Shown: in pieces, positions 26,317-36,553 of the stretch
Position numbering within the stretch: position 1 is the first letter of the stretch
Layout of the letters: each line of letters begins with the position of its first letter
Position numbers and translations under genes: made by a program
Notes under the pieces: generated by a model
Databases searched by the model: none
What the model was told of the DNA's origin: nothing
What the model saw: the letters and a program-made list of their open reading frames with translations, nothing else
Assembly (NCBI GenBank): GCA_035541475.1
Contig: DATKND010000003.1
Span: 18,014-82,013 of the forward strand
Reading direction: 5' to 3'
From: DASUFZ01 sp035541475
GTDB taxonomy: Bacteria > Myxococcota_A > UBA9160 > SMWR01
DNA length: 64,000 nucleotides

Positions 26317-27525
26317 ATGGCGCCGCGTCGCATCCTGCTGGCGGTGAGTGGGGGAATCGCCGCGTACAAGATCCCCGAGCTGGTGCGACTGCTGCGTCGC
26401 GAGGGTCACGAGGTCCGCTGCATCGCGACCGAGGCCGCGCTCGAGTTCGTCACGCCGCTCGTGCTCCAGACCTTGACCGGACTGCCCGTGCGCACGCGCC
26501 TCTTCGACGCGTCCGAGGAAGGGCAGATCGACCACATCGCGCTGGCCGACCGCGCGGAGCTGCTGCTGATCGCGCCGGCCACCGCGAACGTGCTGGCCCG
26601 CCTGGCGCACGGCCTCGCGGACGACCTCGTGACGACGGTCGCGCTCGCGACGCGCGCGCCGGTGCTGATCGCGCCGGCGATGAACGTCAACATGTGGCAG
26701 CACCCGGCGACGCGCGAGAACGTGCGAGTGCTGCGCGAGCGGGGCGCCGAATTCGTCGGGCCGGAGAGCGGCTCGCTCGCCTGCGGGTGGGAAGGCGAAG
26801 GCCGCATGGCGGAGCCCGCCGCCATCGCCGCCGCGGCGGAGCGCCGGCTCGGCCCGGCCGACCTCGCGGGCCTGCGCCTGCTCGTCACCGCGGGCGGCAC
26901 GCGCGAGCGAGTCGACGCGGTGCGCTTCCTCGGAAACCGCTCGTCCGGGAAGATGGGCTTCGCGATCGCGGCCTGCGCGGCGCGGCGCGGCGCGGAGGTC
27001 GTGCTCGTCGCCGGGCCGTCGGCGCTCGCGACTCCAGCGGGTGTCGAGCGGGTGGACGTCGAGTCGGCGCTCGAGATGCGCGACGCCGTGCTCGAGCGTC
27101 TGCCGAAGGCCGACGTGGTGATCAAGTCCGCGGCCGTCGCCGACTTCCGCCCGGCCGCGCCGCAGGCGCGCAAGATCAAGAAGGAGGATCTCGGCGAGGG
27201 CGCTGGCATGACCCTCGAGCTGGTGCGCAACCCGGACATCCTCGCGGAGGTGAGCCGGCGAAAGGGCGACCGCGTCGTCGTCGGCTTCGCGGCCGAGAGC
27301 CACGACGTGATCGCCTCGGCGCGGCGCAAGCTCGAGCGCAAAGGCTGCGACCTGGTCGTGGCGAACGACATCTCGCAGGAAGGCGCGGGCTTCGACGCCG
27401 ACACCAACGCGGTCTCGTTCGTGTGGCCGGGCGGGGAGGTCGAGAGCCTGCCGCCGCTCCCGAAGAGCGAGGTGGCGTCGCGGCTGCTAGACCGCGTGCG
27501 CGCGCTGCGCGCGTCGCGCCGGTGA
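26317..27525 (+). CDS. coaBC: Bifunctional phosphopantothenoylcysteine decarboxylase/synthetase
   Basis: 402 residues. CoaC half (1-185): LLAVSGGIAAYKIPELVRLL for FMN binding, active-site His in IDHIALADRA, substrate clamp APAMNVNMW and catalytic Cys in GSLACGWEGEGRMAEP. CoaB half (190-402): LLVTAGGTRERVDAVRFLGN, RSSGKMG and the KIKKED loop. It makes 4'-phosphopantetheine from phosphopantothenate and cysteine. ATG at 26317, preceded by GG. The stop overlaps nfeD in GTGA. Confidence 0.95.
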   Translation: MAPRRILLAVSGGIAAYKIPELVRLLRREGHEVRCIATEAALEFVTPLVLQTLTGLPVRTRLFDASEEGQIDHIALADRAELLLIAPATANVLARLAHGLADDLVTTVALATRAPVLIAPAMNVNMWQHPATRENVRVLRERGAEFVGPESGSLACGWEGEGRMAEPAAIAAAAERRLGPADLAGLRLLVTAGGTRERVDAVRFLGNRSSGKMGFAIAACAARRGAEVVLVAGPSALATPAGVERVDVESALEMRDAVLERLPKADVVIKSAAVADFRPAAPQARKIKKEDLGEGAGMTLELVRNPDILAEVSRRKGDRVVVGFAAESHDVIASARRKLERKGCDLVVANDISQEGAGFDADTNAVSFVWPGGEVESLPPLPKSEVASRLLDRVRALRASRR

Positions 27526-28853
27526 GTCGCCTCCGCGTTGCGCTGCGCGCGTGGCTCTGCGCGCAGATCCTCCTCGTCCCGTGCGCCGCGCTGGCCGCCC
27601 ACGTGAACGTCGTGCGGATCGGCGGCTCGATCAATCCGGCGTCTTCCGACTACCTGAAGCAGGCGATCGCGCAGAGCGAGTCGGACGGCGCCGCCGCGCT
27701 GCTGCTCGAGCTCGACACGCCGGGCGGACTCCTCGCCGCCACCAAGGACATCGTCGAGGCGATGCTGAACGCGCGCGTGCCGGTGATCGTGTTCGTCGCG
27801 CCGCGCGGCGCCTGGGCAGCGTCGGCCGGCGCCTTCATCACGATGGCCGGGCACGTGGCCGCGATGGCGCCGGGCACGAGCATCGGCGCGGCGTCGCCGA
27901 TCTCGGCCGGCGGCGAGGGCGGCGAGCGCGACGACAAGAATCAGCGCAAGGACGTGGCGATGGAGAAGGCGGAAAAGTTCACCGCCGCCTTCATCGAATC
28001 GATCGCGCGGGAGCGCAAGCGCAACGTCGAGTGGGCGCAGAAGGCGGTGCGCGAGGCCGAGGCGATCACGGCCGAGGAGGCATTGAAGCTCCACGTGATC
28101 GACCTGACGGCAGACTCGCGTGCGGATCTCTTCCGCCAGCTCGAGGGACGCAAGGTCGAGGTGAGCGGGCAGACGGTCACGCTGGCGCTCTCCGACGCCG
28201 AGGTGCGCGTGATCGAGATGAAGCCGATGACGCGTCTCTTCGACTTCCTCGCAGACCCGAACGTCGCGATGCTGCTGGTGACGGCGGGGATGCTGCTGCT
28301 GTTCGTCGAGTTCAACTCGCCGGGAGTGATCCTGCCGGGCGTCGCGGGCGCCGTCTGCCTGGTGCTCGCGGGCATCGCCTTCCAGATCGTGCCCTTCTCC
28401 TGGGTGGGGCTCCTGGTGCTGATGTCGGGCGTCGCGCTGATGCTGGCGGAGGTCTACCTCGGCGCGTTCGGGGTGCTCTTCGCAGTGGGGATCGTGTGCA
28501 TGCTGATCGGCGGTAGCATGGTCTTCGACGTACCCGAACTCTCGGACCTGTCGGTCTCCTTCTGGTCGGTGCTCGTGCCGGTGGTCGCGGGGTTCGCACT
28601 CTTCGCAGGGCTCGTGATCATCGCCGTGAGCCGCACCATCCTCTCGAAGCAGACGGCCGGCGTGTCGGAGCTGATCGGGCTGCGCGGGCGCGTCGCGATC
28701 CGGCTGGCGCCCGACGGCAAGGTGTTCGTGCGCGGCGAGTACTGGAACGCGTCGGCGGACGAGGAGATCGCGAGCGGAGAGTCGGTCGAGGTGACCGCGG
28801 TGGAGGGGCTCCACCTGTGGGTGCGTCGGGCGGATCCGCGGCGCTCCGGATAG
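27522..28853 (+). CDS. NfeD-family membrane serine protease (ClpP-like + OB fold)
   Basis: 443 residues: signal peptide (ALRAWLCAQILLVPCAALAA), ClpP/SppA-like protease domain (30-230; LLLELDTPGGLLAATKDIVE, catalytic Ser in GAWAASAGAFITMAG, Lys downstream in the NQRKDVAMEKAEK stretch), about five membrane helices (250-370) and a C-terminal OB-like domain (LIGLRGRVAIRLAPDGKVFV). Full-length NfeD of this kind cleaves SPFH proteins at a hydrophobic C-terminal site. It is directly followed by a slipin gene, its known partner family, and then hflK-hflC. The GTG at 27522 overlaps the coaBC stop. Confidence 0.92.
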   Translation: MSRLRVALRAWLCAQILLVPCAALAAHVNVVRIGGSINPASSDYLKQAIAQSESDGAAALLLELDTPGGLLAATKDIVEAMLNARVPVIVFVAPRGAWAASAGAFITMAGHVAAMAPGTSIGAASPISAGGEGGERDDKNQRKDVAMEKAEKFTAAFIESIARERKRNVEWAQKAVREAEAITAEEALKLHVIDLTADSRADLFRQLEGRKVEVSGQTVTLALSDAEVRVIEMKPMTRLFDFLADPNVAMLLVTAGMLLLFVEFNSPGVILPGVAGAVCLVLAGIAFQIVPFSWVGLLVLMSGVALMLAEVYLGAFGVLFAVGIVCMLIGGSMVFDVPELSDLSVSFWSVLVPVVAGFALFAGLVIIAVSRTILSKQTAGVSELIGLRGRVAIRLAPDGKVFVRGEYWNASADEEIASGESVEVTAVEGLHLWVRRADPRRSG

Positions 28854-28882
28854 CGCGCCTCGGCGGCGCGACAGGAGGGGTG

Positions 28883-29665
28883 ATGGGTCTCGGAGTGTTG
28901 GGTGCGCTCGGAATTCTGGTCTTCCTGGTCTTCCTCGGAATCCGCGTGCTCCAGGAGTACGAACGCGGCGTAGTGTTCCGCTTCGGACGCTTCGCGGGCG
29001 TGAAGCCGGCGGGACTCCAGTGGATCATCCCCGGCGTCGACCGCCTGGTGCGGATCGAGCTGCGCGAGATCGTGATGGACGTGCCGCCGCAGGAGGTGAT
29101 CACACGCGACAACGTGTCGGTGAAGGTGAACGCGGTGCTCTACTTCCGCGTGCTCCAGCCCGAGAAGGCGGTGATCCAGGTCCAGAACTACCTCTACGGC
29201 ACCTCGCAGCTCGCGCAGACGACACTCCGAAGCGTGTGCGGTCAGGCCGAGCTCGACGAGCTGCTCGCGGCGCGCGAGGCGATCAACCAGAAGCTGCAGG
29301 AGATCATCGACCAGCAGACCGAGCCGTGGGGCGTGAAGGTGCGCGCCGTGGAGGTCAAGCAGATCGACCTGCCGGTGGAGATGCAGCGCGCGATGGCGCG
29401 TCAGGCCGAGGCCGAGCGCGAGAAGCGCTCCAAGGTGATCCACGCCGAGGGCGAGTTCCTGGCCGCGCAGCGGCTTTCCGAGGCCGCACGCGTGCTCTCC
29501 TCTCAGGAGGCGGCGCTCCAGCTCCGCTACCTCCAGACGCTGGCGGAGATCGCGACCGAGAACAACTCGACGACGATCTTCCCGATCCCGATCGACATCC
29601 TGCGGCCCTTCTACGAGCGCGAGCGCGAACGCAGAGCCCGCGACACACAGAGCGGTGGGGCCTGA
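28883..29665 (+). CDS. Slipin/stomatin-like SPFH membrane protein
   Basis: 260 residues. One N-terminal membrane helix (GVLGALGILVFLVFLGIRVL) is followed by an SPFH domain beginning EYERGVVFRFGRFAGVKPAG, with VPPQEVITRDNVSVKVNAVL and LAQTTLRSVCGQAELDELLA, and a helical tail ending in IFPIPIDILRPF. Slipins form homo-oligomeric rings in membrane microdomains. The ATG at 28883 has AGGAGGGG 3-4 bases upstream (a GTG just before it is also usable). It is the known substrate family of NfeD proteases, encoded 29 bases upstream. Confidence 0.92.
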   Translation: MGLGVLGALGILVFLVFLGIRVLQEYERGVVFRFGRFAGVKPAGLQWIIPGVDRLVRIELREIVMDVPPQEVITRDNVSVKVNAVLYFRVLQPEKAVIQVQNYLYGTSQLAQTTLRSVCGQAELDELLAAREAINQKLQEIIDQQTEPWGVKVRAVEVKQIDLPVEMQRAMARQAEAEREKRSKVIHAEGEFLAAQRLSEAARVLSSQEAALQLRYLQTLAEIATENNSTTIFPIPIDILRPFYERERERRARDTQSGGA

Positions 29666-30646
29666 GTGGCCAGCGATCGCGACGAGCTGAGGGCGGAGGA
29701 GCGCGTGCAGCACTCGGTGGCCCGTACGCTCCGCAGCGGACTCTTCCTGCTGATCCTCTTTGGCGTGCTCGGAGCCTGGCTCGCGCTCGGCGCCTTCACG
29801 CTCGCGCCGGGTCAGGCCGCCGTGCTGCTGCAGCTCGGGCAACACGCCGGCACGATCACCGAGCCGGGCTTCCACCTCGTGCTCCCGCCGCCGATCGTGC
29901 TGCGCACGATCGTGAACGTCGGCGAGGTGCGCAACGAGGACTTCGGCCGCGCCAAGGGGGCCGAGGACGAGGAGCGGGCCGGGCACGAGGCCAGCATGCA
30001 GACCAGCGACAACAACATCGTGCGCGTGAGCTTCTCACTCCAGTACACGATCAAGGACGCCTTCGCCGAGCGCTACCGCGTCGAGGATCCCGTGCCGCTC
30101 GTGCGCGACGCCGCGCAGGCCGCGATGCGCGAGGAGGTCGGCCGCATGAACGTGGACGGCGTCCTGCGCGAACACCGCGCCGAGCTCGTCGCGAACGCGG
30201 CGCGGGTGCTGCAGGACATCCTCGACGGATACGACGCGGGCATCGACATCCAGGGCGTGCAGCTGATCGACGTGCAGGCGCCCAACGCCGTGCGCGCGGC
30301 CTTCGACGACGTGGTCGCCGCGAACCAGGACGCGAGCCGCCTGGTGAACGAGGCCGAGGGCTACCGCAACGAGGTCCTGCCCGGCGCGCGAGCCCAGGCG
30401 GCGGAGCTCCAGGCCGAGTCGGAGGCGCACCGCGAAGCGGTCGTGGCCGAGGCCACCGGCGAGGCCACGCGCTTCAAGGCGGTGGCGGAGGAGTACCGCA
30501 AGGCGCCCGCCGTCACCGAGAAGCGTCTGTACCTGGAGACGATGGAATCGGTGCTGCCCAAGGTCGACAAGGTGATCATCGAGAAGGGCATTACCGGGGT
30601 GGTTCCCTACCTGCCGCTCGGGCGCCAGCCGGAGGCCGCGAAGTGA
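29666..30646 (+). CDS. hflK: HflK-like SPFH protein (FtsH modulator)
   Basis: 326 residues, shorter than E. coli HflK (419), mainly through lack of the Gly-rich N-terminus. Membrane helix at about 25-45 (LFLLILFGVLGAWLALGAFT), then SPFH: TLAPGQAAVLLQLGQHAGTI, EASMQTSDNNIVRVSFSLQY and VQLIDVQAPNAVRAAFDDVV, and a helical C-terminus with YLETMESVLPKVDKVII. With HflC it forms a cage around FtsH in the inner membrane. The GTG at 29666 follows the slipin stop without a gap, and its stop overlaps hflC in GTGA. FtsH is not in the window. Confidence 0.92.
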   Translation: MASDRDELRAEERVQHSVARTLRSGLFLLILFGVLGAWLALGAFTLAPGQAAVLLQLGQHAGTITEPGFHLVLPPPIVLRTIVNVGEVRNEDFGRAKGAEDEERAGHEASMQTSDNNIVRVSFSLQYTIKDAFAERYRVEDPVPLVRDAAQAAMREEVGRMNVDGVLREHRAELVANAARVLQDILDGYDAGIDIQGVQLIDVQAPNAVRAAFDDVVAANQDASRLVNEAEGYRNEVLPGARAQAAELQAESEAHREAVVAEATGEATRFKAVAEEYRKAPAVTEKRLYLETMESVLPKVDKVIIEKGITGVVPYLPLGRQPEAAK

Positions 30647-31527
30647 GGCGTCTGCTGATCTGGCCGCTGGTGCTGATCGCGGTGGCCGTCGGTCTGGTCG
30701 CGGCGGCGAACTTCGACCTGGGTCCTCTGGTGATCACGCCCGAGGGTCGACAGAAGGTGATCTCGCGCTTCAACGAAGTGCGCAAGGTCACCTCGCCGGG
30801 CGCCTGGTACCGCATCCCGCTGCTCGACACGGTCCGCACGTACGAGCAACGCTGGCTCTACCTCAACACCGAAGCCCTGCCGATCCAGACCCGGGACGGA
30901 GAGCAGTTGATCGTGGACAACTACGCGATCTGGCGGATCGACGACCCGGTGCTCTACCAGCAGTCCTTCCCGGTCGGACGCAAGGCGGCCGAGGAGCGCA
31001 TCGACCGCATCGTCGCCGATGACGTGCGTGAGGTGATCGGCCGTCACACGCTGGAAGAGGTGCTGCGCGAGAAGCGCGGCGAGATCATGAGCGAGATAAC
31101 CGGCAACACGCGCGAGAGCCTGAAGCGCGTGGGAATCGGCGTGGCGGAGATCCGCATCAACCGCACCGAGTTGCCGCAGGGAACCGAGGAGTCGGTCTAC
31201 GCGCGCATGAAGACCGAGCGCGAGCGGCTGGCGCGCAAGAACCGCGCGGAAGGCGAGGAGCGCGCCCGCCGCATCCGCGCCGAGGCCGACCGCGACGCCC
31301 GCGTGATCGTCGCCAACGCCCGGCGCGACGCCGAGATCACGCGCGGGCAGGGCGACGCCGAGGCCACGCGCATCTATGCGGAGGCCTACTCGGGCGACGC
31401 GGACTTCTATGCCTTCCAGCGCTCGCTCGAGGCCTATCGCAAGACGATCGGCGCGGAGACCACGCTCGTGCTCTCGCCCGACTCCGAGTTCTTCCGCTTC
31501 CTGCAGGGAACCAAGAACGGCAAGTGA
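30643..31527 (+). CDS. hflC: HflC-like SPFH protein (FtsH modulator)
   Basis: 294 residues. N-terminal helix (LLIWPLVLIAVAVGLVAAAN), then SPFH: VTSPGAWYRIPLLDTVRTYE, NTEALPIQTRDGEQLIVDNY and IGVAEIRINRTELPQGTEES, the last being an HflC signature (ELP...E.SVYARM). The C-terminus has YAEAYSGDADFYAFQRSLEA and ends near DSEFFRFLQG, as in HflC. It partners HflK around FtsH. The GTG at 30643 overlaps the hflK stop. It is the last gene of the rsmD-hflC run, followed by a family-1 hairpin. Confidence 0.94.
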   Translation: MRRLLIWPLVLIAVAVGLVAAANFDLGPLVITPEGRQKVISRFNEVRKVTSPGAWYRIPLLDTVRTYEQRWLYLNTEALPIQTRDGEQLIVDNYAIWRIDDPVLYQQSFPVGRKAAEERIDRIVADDVREVIGRHTLEEVLREKRGEIMSEITGNTRESLKRVGIGVAEIRINRTELPQGTEESVYARMKTERERLARKNRAEGEERARRIRAEADRDARVIVANARRDAEITRGQGDAEATRIYAEAYSGDADFYAFQRSLEAYRKTIGAETTLVLSPDSEFFRFLQGTKNGK

Positions 31528-31534
31528 CAAAGGT

Positions 31535-31598
31535 CGAGTCGGGGCAGAGGTCCCTGCGGCGGCCATCTGTACCTCCTCGGGACCTCTGTCCCGACTCG
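31535..31598 (-). repeat. Family-1 convergent-gene hairpin, copy B
   Basis: The arms 31535-31553 and 31580-31598 pair over 19 bases with a single G-T mismatch. The core, read on the minus strand, is GAGGAGGTACAGATGGCCGC with the ATG at 31566. It fills the gap between convergent hflC and lptG. Orientation is opposite to copies A and C. Confidence 0.8.
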
Positions 31599-31606
31599 GA
31601 ACTGCC

Positions 31607-32689
31607 CTACGCCGGCGATCTCCACAACCGCCACGCGGCGAAGCCGGAGAAGCCCGCGAAGAAGATCCAGGGCGCGGAGACCGCCGCCGTGACGCCGCCC
31701 GCGGCGAACACCTGCGCGGTCGACTGGAGCATGTAGTAGAGCGCGACGAGCGCCATGCCCTGGAGCGCGGCGATGGCGATGCTGCGCGAGCGCTCCACCG
31801 CGAGCCCGATCGGAACCGCGAGCAGGGCGAAGAGCAGCACCGAGATCGGCTCGATCAGGCGCGCGTGTAAGAGCGCGCGGTAGCGGGTGGCGTCGCGCCC
31901 GCTGCGCGTCGCCGCGTCGATGTAGTCGACGAGCTCCGGCAGCGGCAGCTCGCTCGCGTCCGCGTCGAGCAGCGCGAGATCGCGCTGCGACGCGACGGGC
32001 AGCACCGCACGCTCCAGCCGCTCGACGCGCGGGGCGGCGCCGAGATCGTCGCGGTCGAAGTGGCGGATCGTCGCGTCGAAGAGCAGCCACTGCTCCTTCG
32101 TGTCGATGCGTGCGCTCGCGGCGTGGATCGAGCGGCGCAGCCGGCCCGCGTCGTCGCGCTCGTAGACCCGCACGTCGCGCAAGGTGCCGGTCTTGCGATC
32201 GGCGTCCTGCACGTTGTAGAGGAAGCGGCCGTGGTGGTACCAGAAGCTGCCGCGCGAGCTGAAGAGCCTGTCGGTCGCGTCGCCCTGCTTGACCGCGCGG
32301 AAGGCGACATCGCTCTCGCGGATGATGGTCTCGAACACGAGCAGCGACGCGGCGGAGAGCACGGCGGCCGCCGCCAGGACCGGCAGCGCGAGGCGCTGCG
32401 GTCGGATGCCGCCGGCCTTCGCGGCCAGGATCTCCTGCGAGCGCGCGGCCAGGCCGATCGCCAGGAAGGCGGCCGCGAAGGACGTGACGGGGACGAGATA
32501 CGGGAGATAATAGGAGGGCAGTCGCAGCAGGAGGTAGGTCGCCACGCCCTGCGCCCCGTTCTGGAACTCGAGCGCGCGGTCCATGTTGACCATCAGCTCG
32601 ATGATCGCGATCACGAGCAGCGACGCGATCAGGATGCCGGCGTAGTAGCCGAGGTAGCTGGCGAGGAAGCGACGCGACAGAATCCTCAC
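31607..32689 (-). CDS. lptG: LptF/LptG-family permease of the LPS export complex
   Basis: 360 residues with six membrane helices, three at each end (YLGYYAGILIASLLVIAIIE, YLVPVTSFAAAFLAIGLAAR; IEPISVLLFALLAVPIGLAV, GVTAAVSAPWIFFAGFSGFA), and a periplasmic beta-jellyroll between (about 125-265). This is the YjgP/YjgQ family that, with LptB and LptC, extracts LPS from the inner membrane. Only one of the usual LptF/LptG pair is here, and G rather than F is a guess from length and position. GTG at 32689, 15 bases from the divergent ribF start. Confidence 0.87.
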   Translation of the reverse strand: MRILSRRFLASYLGYYAGILIASLLVIAIIELMVNMDRALEFQNGAQGVATYLLLRLPSYYLPYLVPVTSFAAAFLAIGLAARSQEILAAKAGGIRPQRLALPVLAAAAVLSAASLLVFETIIRESDVAFRAVKQGDATDRLFSSRGSFWYHHGRFLYNVQDADRKTGTLRDVRVYERDDAGRLRRSIHAASARIDTKEQWLLFDATIRHFDRDDLGAAPRVERLERAVLPVASQRDLALLDADASELPLPELVDYIDAATRSGRDATRYRALLHARLIEPISVLLFALLAVPIGLAVERSRSIAIAALQGMALVALYYMLQSTAQVFAAGGVTAAVSAPWIFFAGFSGFAAWRLWRSPA

Positions 32690-32704
32690 GCGCGGAGCCT
32701 AGCA

Positions 32705-33655
32705 GTGCGAGTCATCGCGGGGAGCGCCGCCTTCGCCGACGCGAAGCTGCGACGCCCCGTCGTCACGATCGGGAACTTCGACGGGATCCATCGGGGTCAC
32801 CAGGCGATCCTCTCGACCGTCGTCGCGCGCGCGCGCGCGCTGTCCGCCTCGGCGGTCGTGTTCACGTTCGATCCGCACCCGCGCAAGGTGCTGCGCCCCG
32901 ACGCGGCGCCCGCGCTGCTGACCACGCTCGAGCAGAAGCTCGAGCTGATCGCGGCGACCGGCATCGACGCGGTGGTGCTCGAGCCCTTCACGCCGGAGTT
33001 TGCGCGCACGGCGCCCGACGCCTTCGTGCGCGAGTGCCTGCACGCGCGCCTCGCGCCGATCGAGGTCTACGTCGGCTACGACTTCCACTTCGGGCGCGAT
33101 CGCGAGGGCTCGATGCGCCTGTTGACCGAGCTCGGGCCGCGCCTCGGCTTCGCCGTCACCATCATCCCCGAGGTCGAGGTGGACGGCGACGACGTGAACT
33201 CGACTCGCATCCGCGAGTGCCTGGCCCTGGGCGAACCCGAGCGCGCGGCGCGCATGCTCGGTCGCCCCTACAGCGTGCGCGGGCGCGTCGTGCGCGGGGA
33301 CGAGCGCGGGCGCGGGCTCGGCTTCCCGACCGCGAACCTCGAGCCGGAGAACGAAGTGCTGCCGGCGGCCGGGGTGTACGCGGGCGCGCTGCGGCTGCTC
33401 GACGACGGCGATCCGCCAGCCGGCACGGCGCTGCGCGCGGTCACGAACGTGGGCCGGCGCCCGACCTTCAGCGGCGAGTTGCTGCGCGCCGAGGCGCACG
33501 CGCTCGACTGGAGCGGCGACCTCTACGGTCGCCGCGTGGAGATCACCTTCGCCGGGCGGCTCCGCGCGGAGCGGCGCTTCGAGAGCGTCGACGCGTTGCG
33601 GCGTCAGATCGCGGCTGACGTCGAAGAGGCGCGGCGGCGCCTGGAGGCGTCCTGA
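32705..33655 (+). CDS. ribF: Bifunctional riboflavin kinase/FAD synthetase
   Basis: 316 residues. FAD synthetase half (1-175): VVTIGNFDGIHRGHQAIL with the HxGH-type motif, VGYDFHFGRDREGS, and NSTRIRECLALGEPERAARM. Riboflavin kinase half (185-310): YSVRGRVVRGDERGRGLGFP, TANLEPENEVLPAAGVYAG and VTNVGRRPTFSG. It makes FMN and then FAD. GTG at 32705. It is divergent from lptG. The next gene continues in frame-shifted overlap at its stop. Confidence 0.95.
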   Translation: MRVIAGSAAFADAKLRRPVVTIGNFDGIHRGHQAILSTVVARARALSASAVVFTFDPHPRKVLRPDAAPALLTTLEQKLELIAATGIDAVVLEPFTPEFARTAPDAFVRECLHARLAPIEVYVGYDFHFGRDREGSMRLLTELGPRLGFAVTIIPEVEVDGDDVNSTRIRECLALGEPERAARMLGRPYSVRGRVVRGDERGRGLGFPTANLEPENEVLPAAGVYAGALRLLDDGDPPAGTALRAVTNVGRRPTFSGELLRAEAHALDWSGDLYGRRVEITFAGRLRAERRFESVDALRRQIAADVEEARRRLEAS

Positions 33656-33732
33656 CGGGCGCGGACGTCCCGTACCCGGCGCGGGCGGCGCGCGCGCCCT
33701 GGCGCGATCCGCGGCTGTGGCTCGGCTTCGGC

Positions 33733-34722
33733 GTGACGATCGCGGCGATCGGCTTCGCGCTGCGCGGAGTGGACCTCGCGGCGGTCGGGCGCGAGTTCCG
33801 GCGCGCGAGCCTCGCATGGCTGGTGCTGCCGTCACTGCCGGCGTACGTGGCTCTGATGGCGTTGCGCGGGCTGCGCTGGCGCGAGCTGACGAACGCGATC
33901 CGGCCGCTGCCGCGCCTCGCGCTCTGCCGCGCGACCGCGATCGGCTTTCTCGCCAACAACGTGCTGCCGCTGCGCGTCGGCGAGCTTCTGCGCTCCTTCG
34001 TGCTGGCGCGCGAGTGTCGGGTCGCGCCGGCCGCCGTGATCGGCACCGTCGTGATCGAGCGCGTGATCGACAGCTGGGTCGTGCTCTGCATGGCGCTCGG
34101 CTCGCTCTGGCTCGCGGGCGACGCCGGCGGCGCCTGGCAGCGCGGCGTCGTGTGGCTCGTGCCGCTCGCGTTCGTGCCGGTGCTCTTGCTGGCGGCACTG
34201 CGGCTCGCGCCGCAGGGCGTGCGGCGTGCGTTCGGCGTGCCGCTACGCCTGTTCCCCGGCAACGCGGAGCAGTTCGTGCTGGCGCAGCTCGACCGCGTGG
34301 GCGAGGGGCTCGGCGCGCTGCGCGGCGGGACCCACCTGATCCGCATCGCCCTCTACTCGATCGGCATCTGGGGCGTCGCGTCGACGCTGCCTGTGCTGGC
34401 CGGCTTCTGGTCGCTCGGGCTCGCGTTCCCGTCGCGCCTCGACGAGCTCGCCGCCGGCTGGGTGACGCTCGCGGCGATCGCGATCGCGGTCGCGCTGCCC
34501 TCCGCGCCGGGCTTCTTCGGCGTCTACCACTCGGCCTGCAGGCTGGTGCTCGAGCGCTTCGGATTTTCTGCGGAAACCGCGGTCGCGACGGGCACGCTCC
34601 TGCACGCGGTCTTCTGGCTCACGACTTCCGGCCTCGGCCTTCTGGCCCTGCGAGGCCTCCACACGCGGCTGCGCGATCTGGCCCCGGCCGCGGCCCCCGC
34701 GGCCGCGCCCGACCGCCCATAA
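33733..34722 (+). CDS. YbhN/LPG-synthase-like integral membrane protein
   Basis: 329 residues from a GTG at 33733, with about eight membrane helices. The family pattern starts IAAIGFALRGVDLAAVGREF, continues RATAIGFLANNVLPLRVGEL with the conserved Asn-Pro/Arg-Gly-Glu region, and ends ALPSAPGFFGVYHSACRLVL (P-S-x-P-G-x-x-G). This is the lysylphosphatidylglycerol synthetase transmembrane (UPF0104) family, often linked to lipid or glycan export. The frame stays open upstream with family-like residues (DPRLWLGFGVT) to a CTG at 33652 overlapping the ribF stop (CTGA) and having GGAGG 4 bases upstream, so the true start may be that CTG. Function unknown in detail. Confidence 0.82.
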   Translation: MTIAAIGFALRGVDLAAVGREFRRASLAWLVLPSLPAYVALMALRGLRWRELTNAIRPLPRLALCRATAIGFLANNVLPLRVGELLRSFVLARECRVAPAAVIGTVVIERVIDSWVVLCMALGSLWLAGDAGGAWQRGVVWLVPLAFVPVLLLAALRLAPQGVRRAFGVPLRLFPGNAEQFVLAQLDRVGEGLGALRGGTHLIRIALYSIGIWGVASTLPVLAGFWSLGLAFPSRLDELAAGWVTLAAIAIAVALPSAPGFFGVYHSACRLVLERFGFSAETAVATGTLLHAVFWLTTSGLGLLALRGLHTRLRDLAPAAAPAAAPDRP

Positions 34723-34842
34723 AGGTCGCGCGCCCGCGCGCCGATCTCCCACGCAGAAAATCCTCGGATTTGCGGGCGGATGCGTCCGCGCGGAGGCGGC
34801 GGATCGCCCCGCACCGGGGCTGGGGCAGGGCGGAGGCCTGGG

Positions 34843-36543
<1,701 letters not shown>

Positions 36544-36553
36544 GGGCTTCGCC

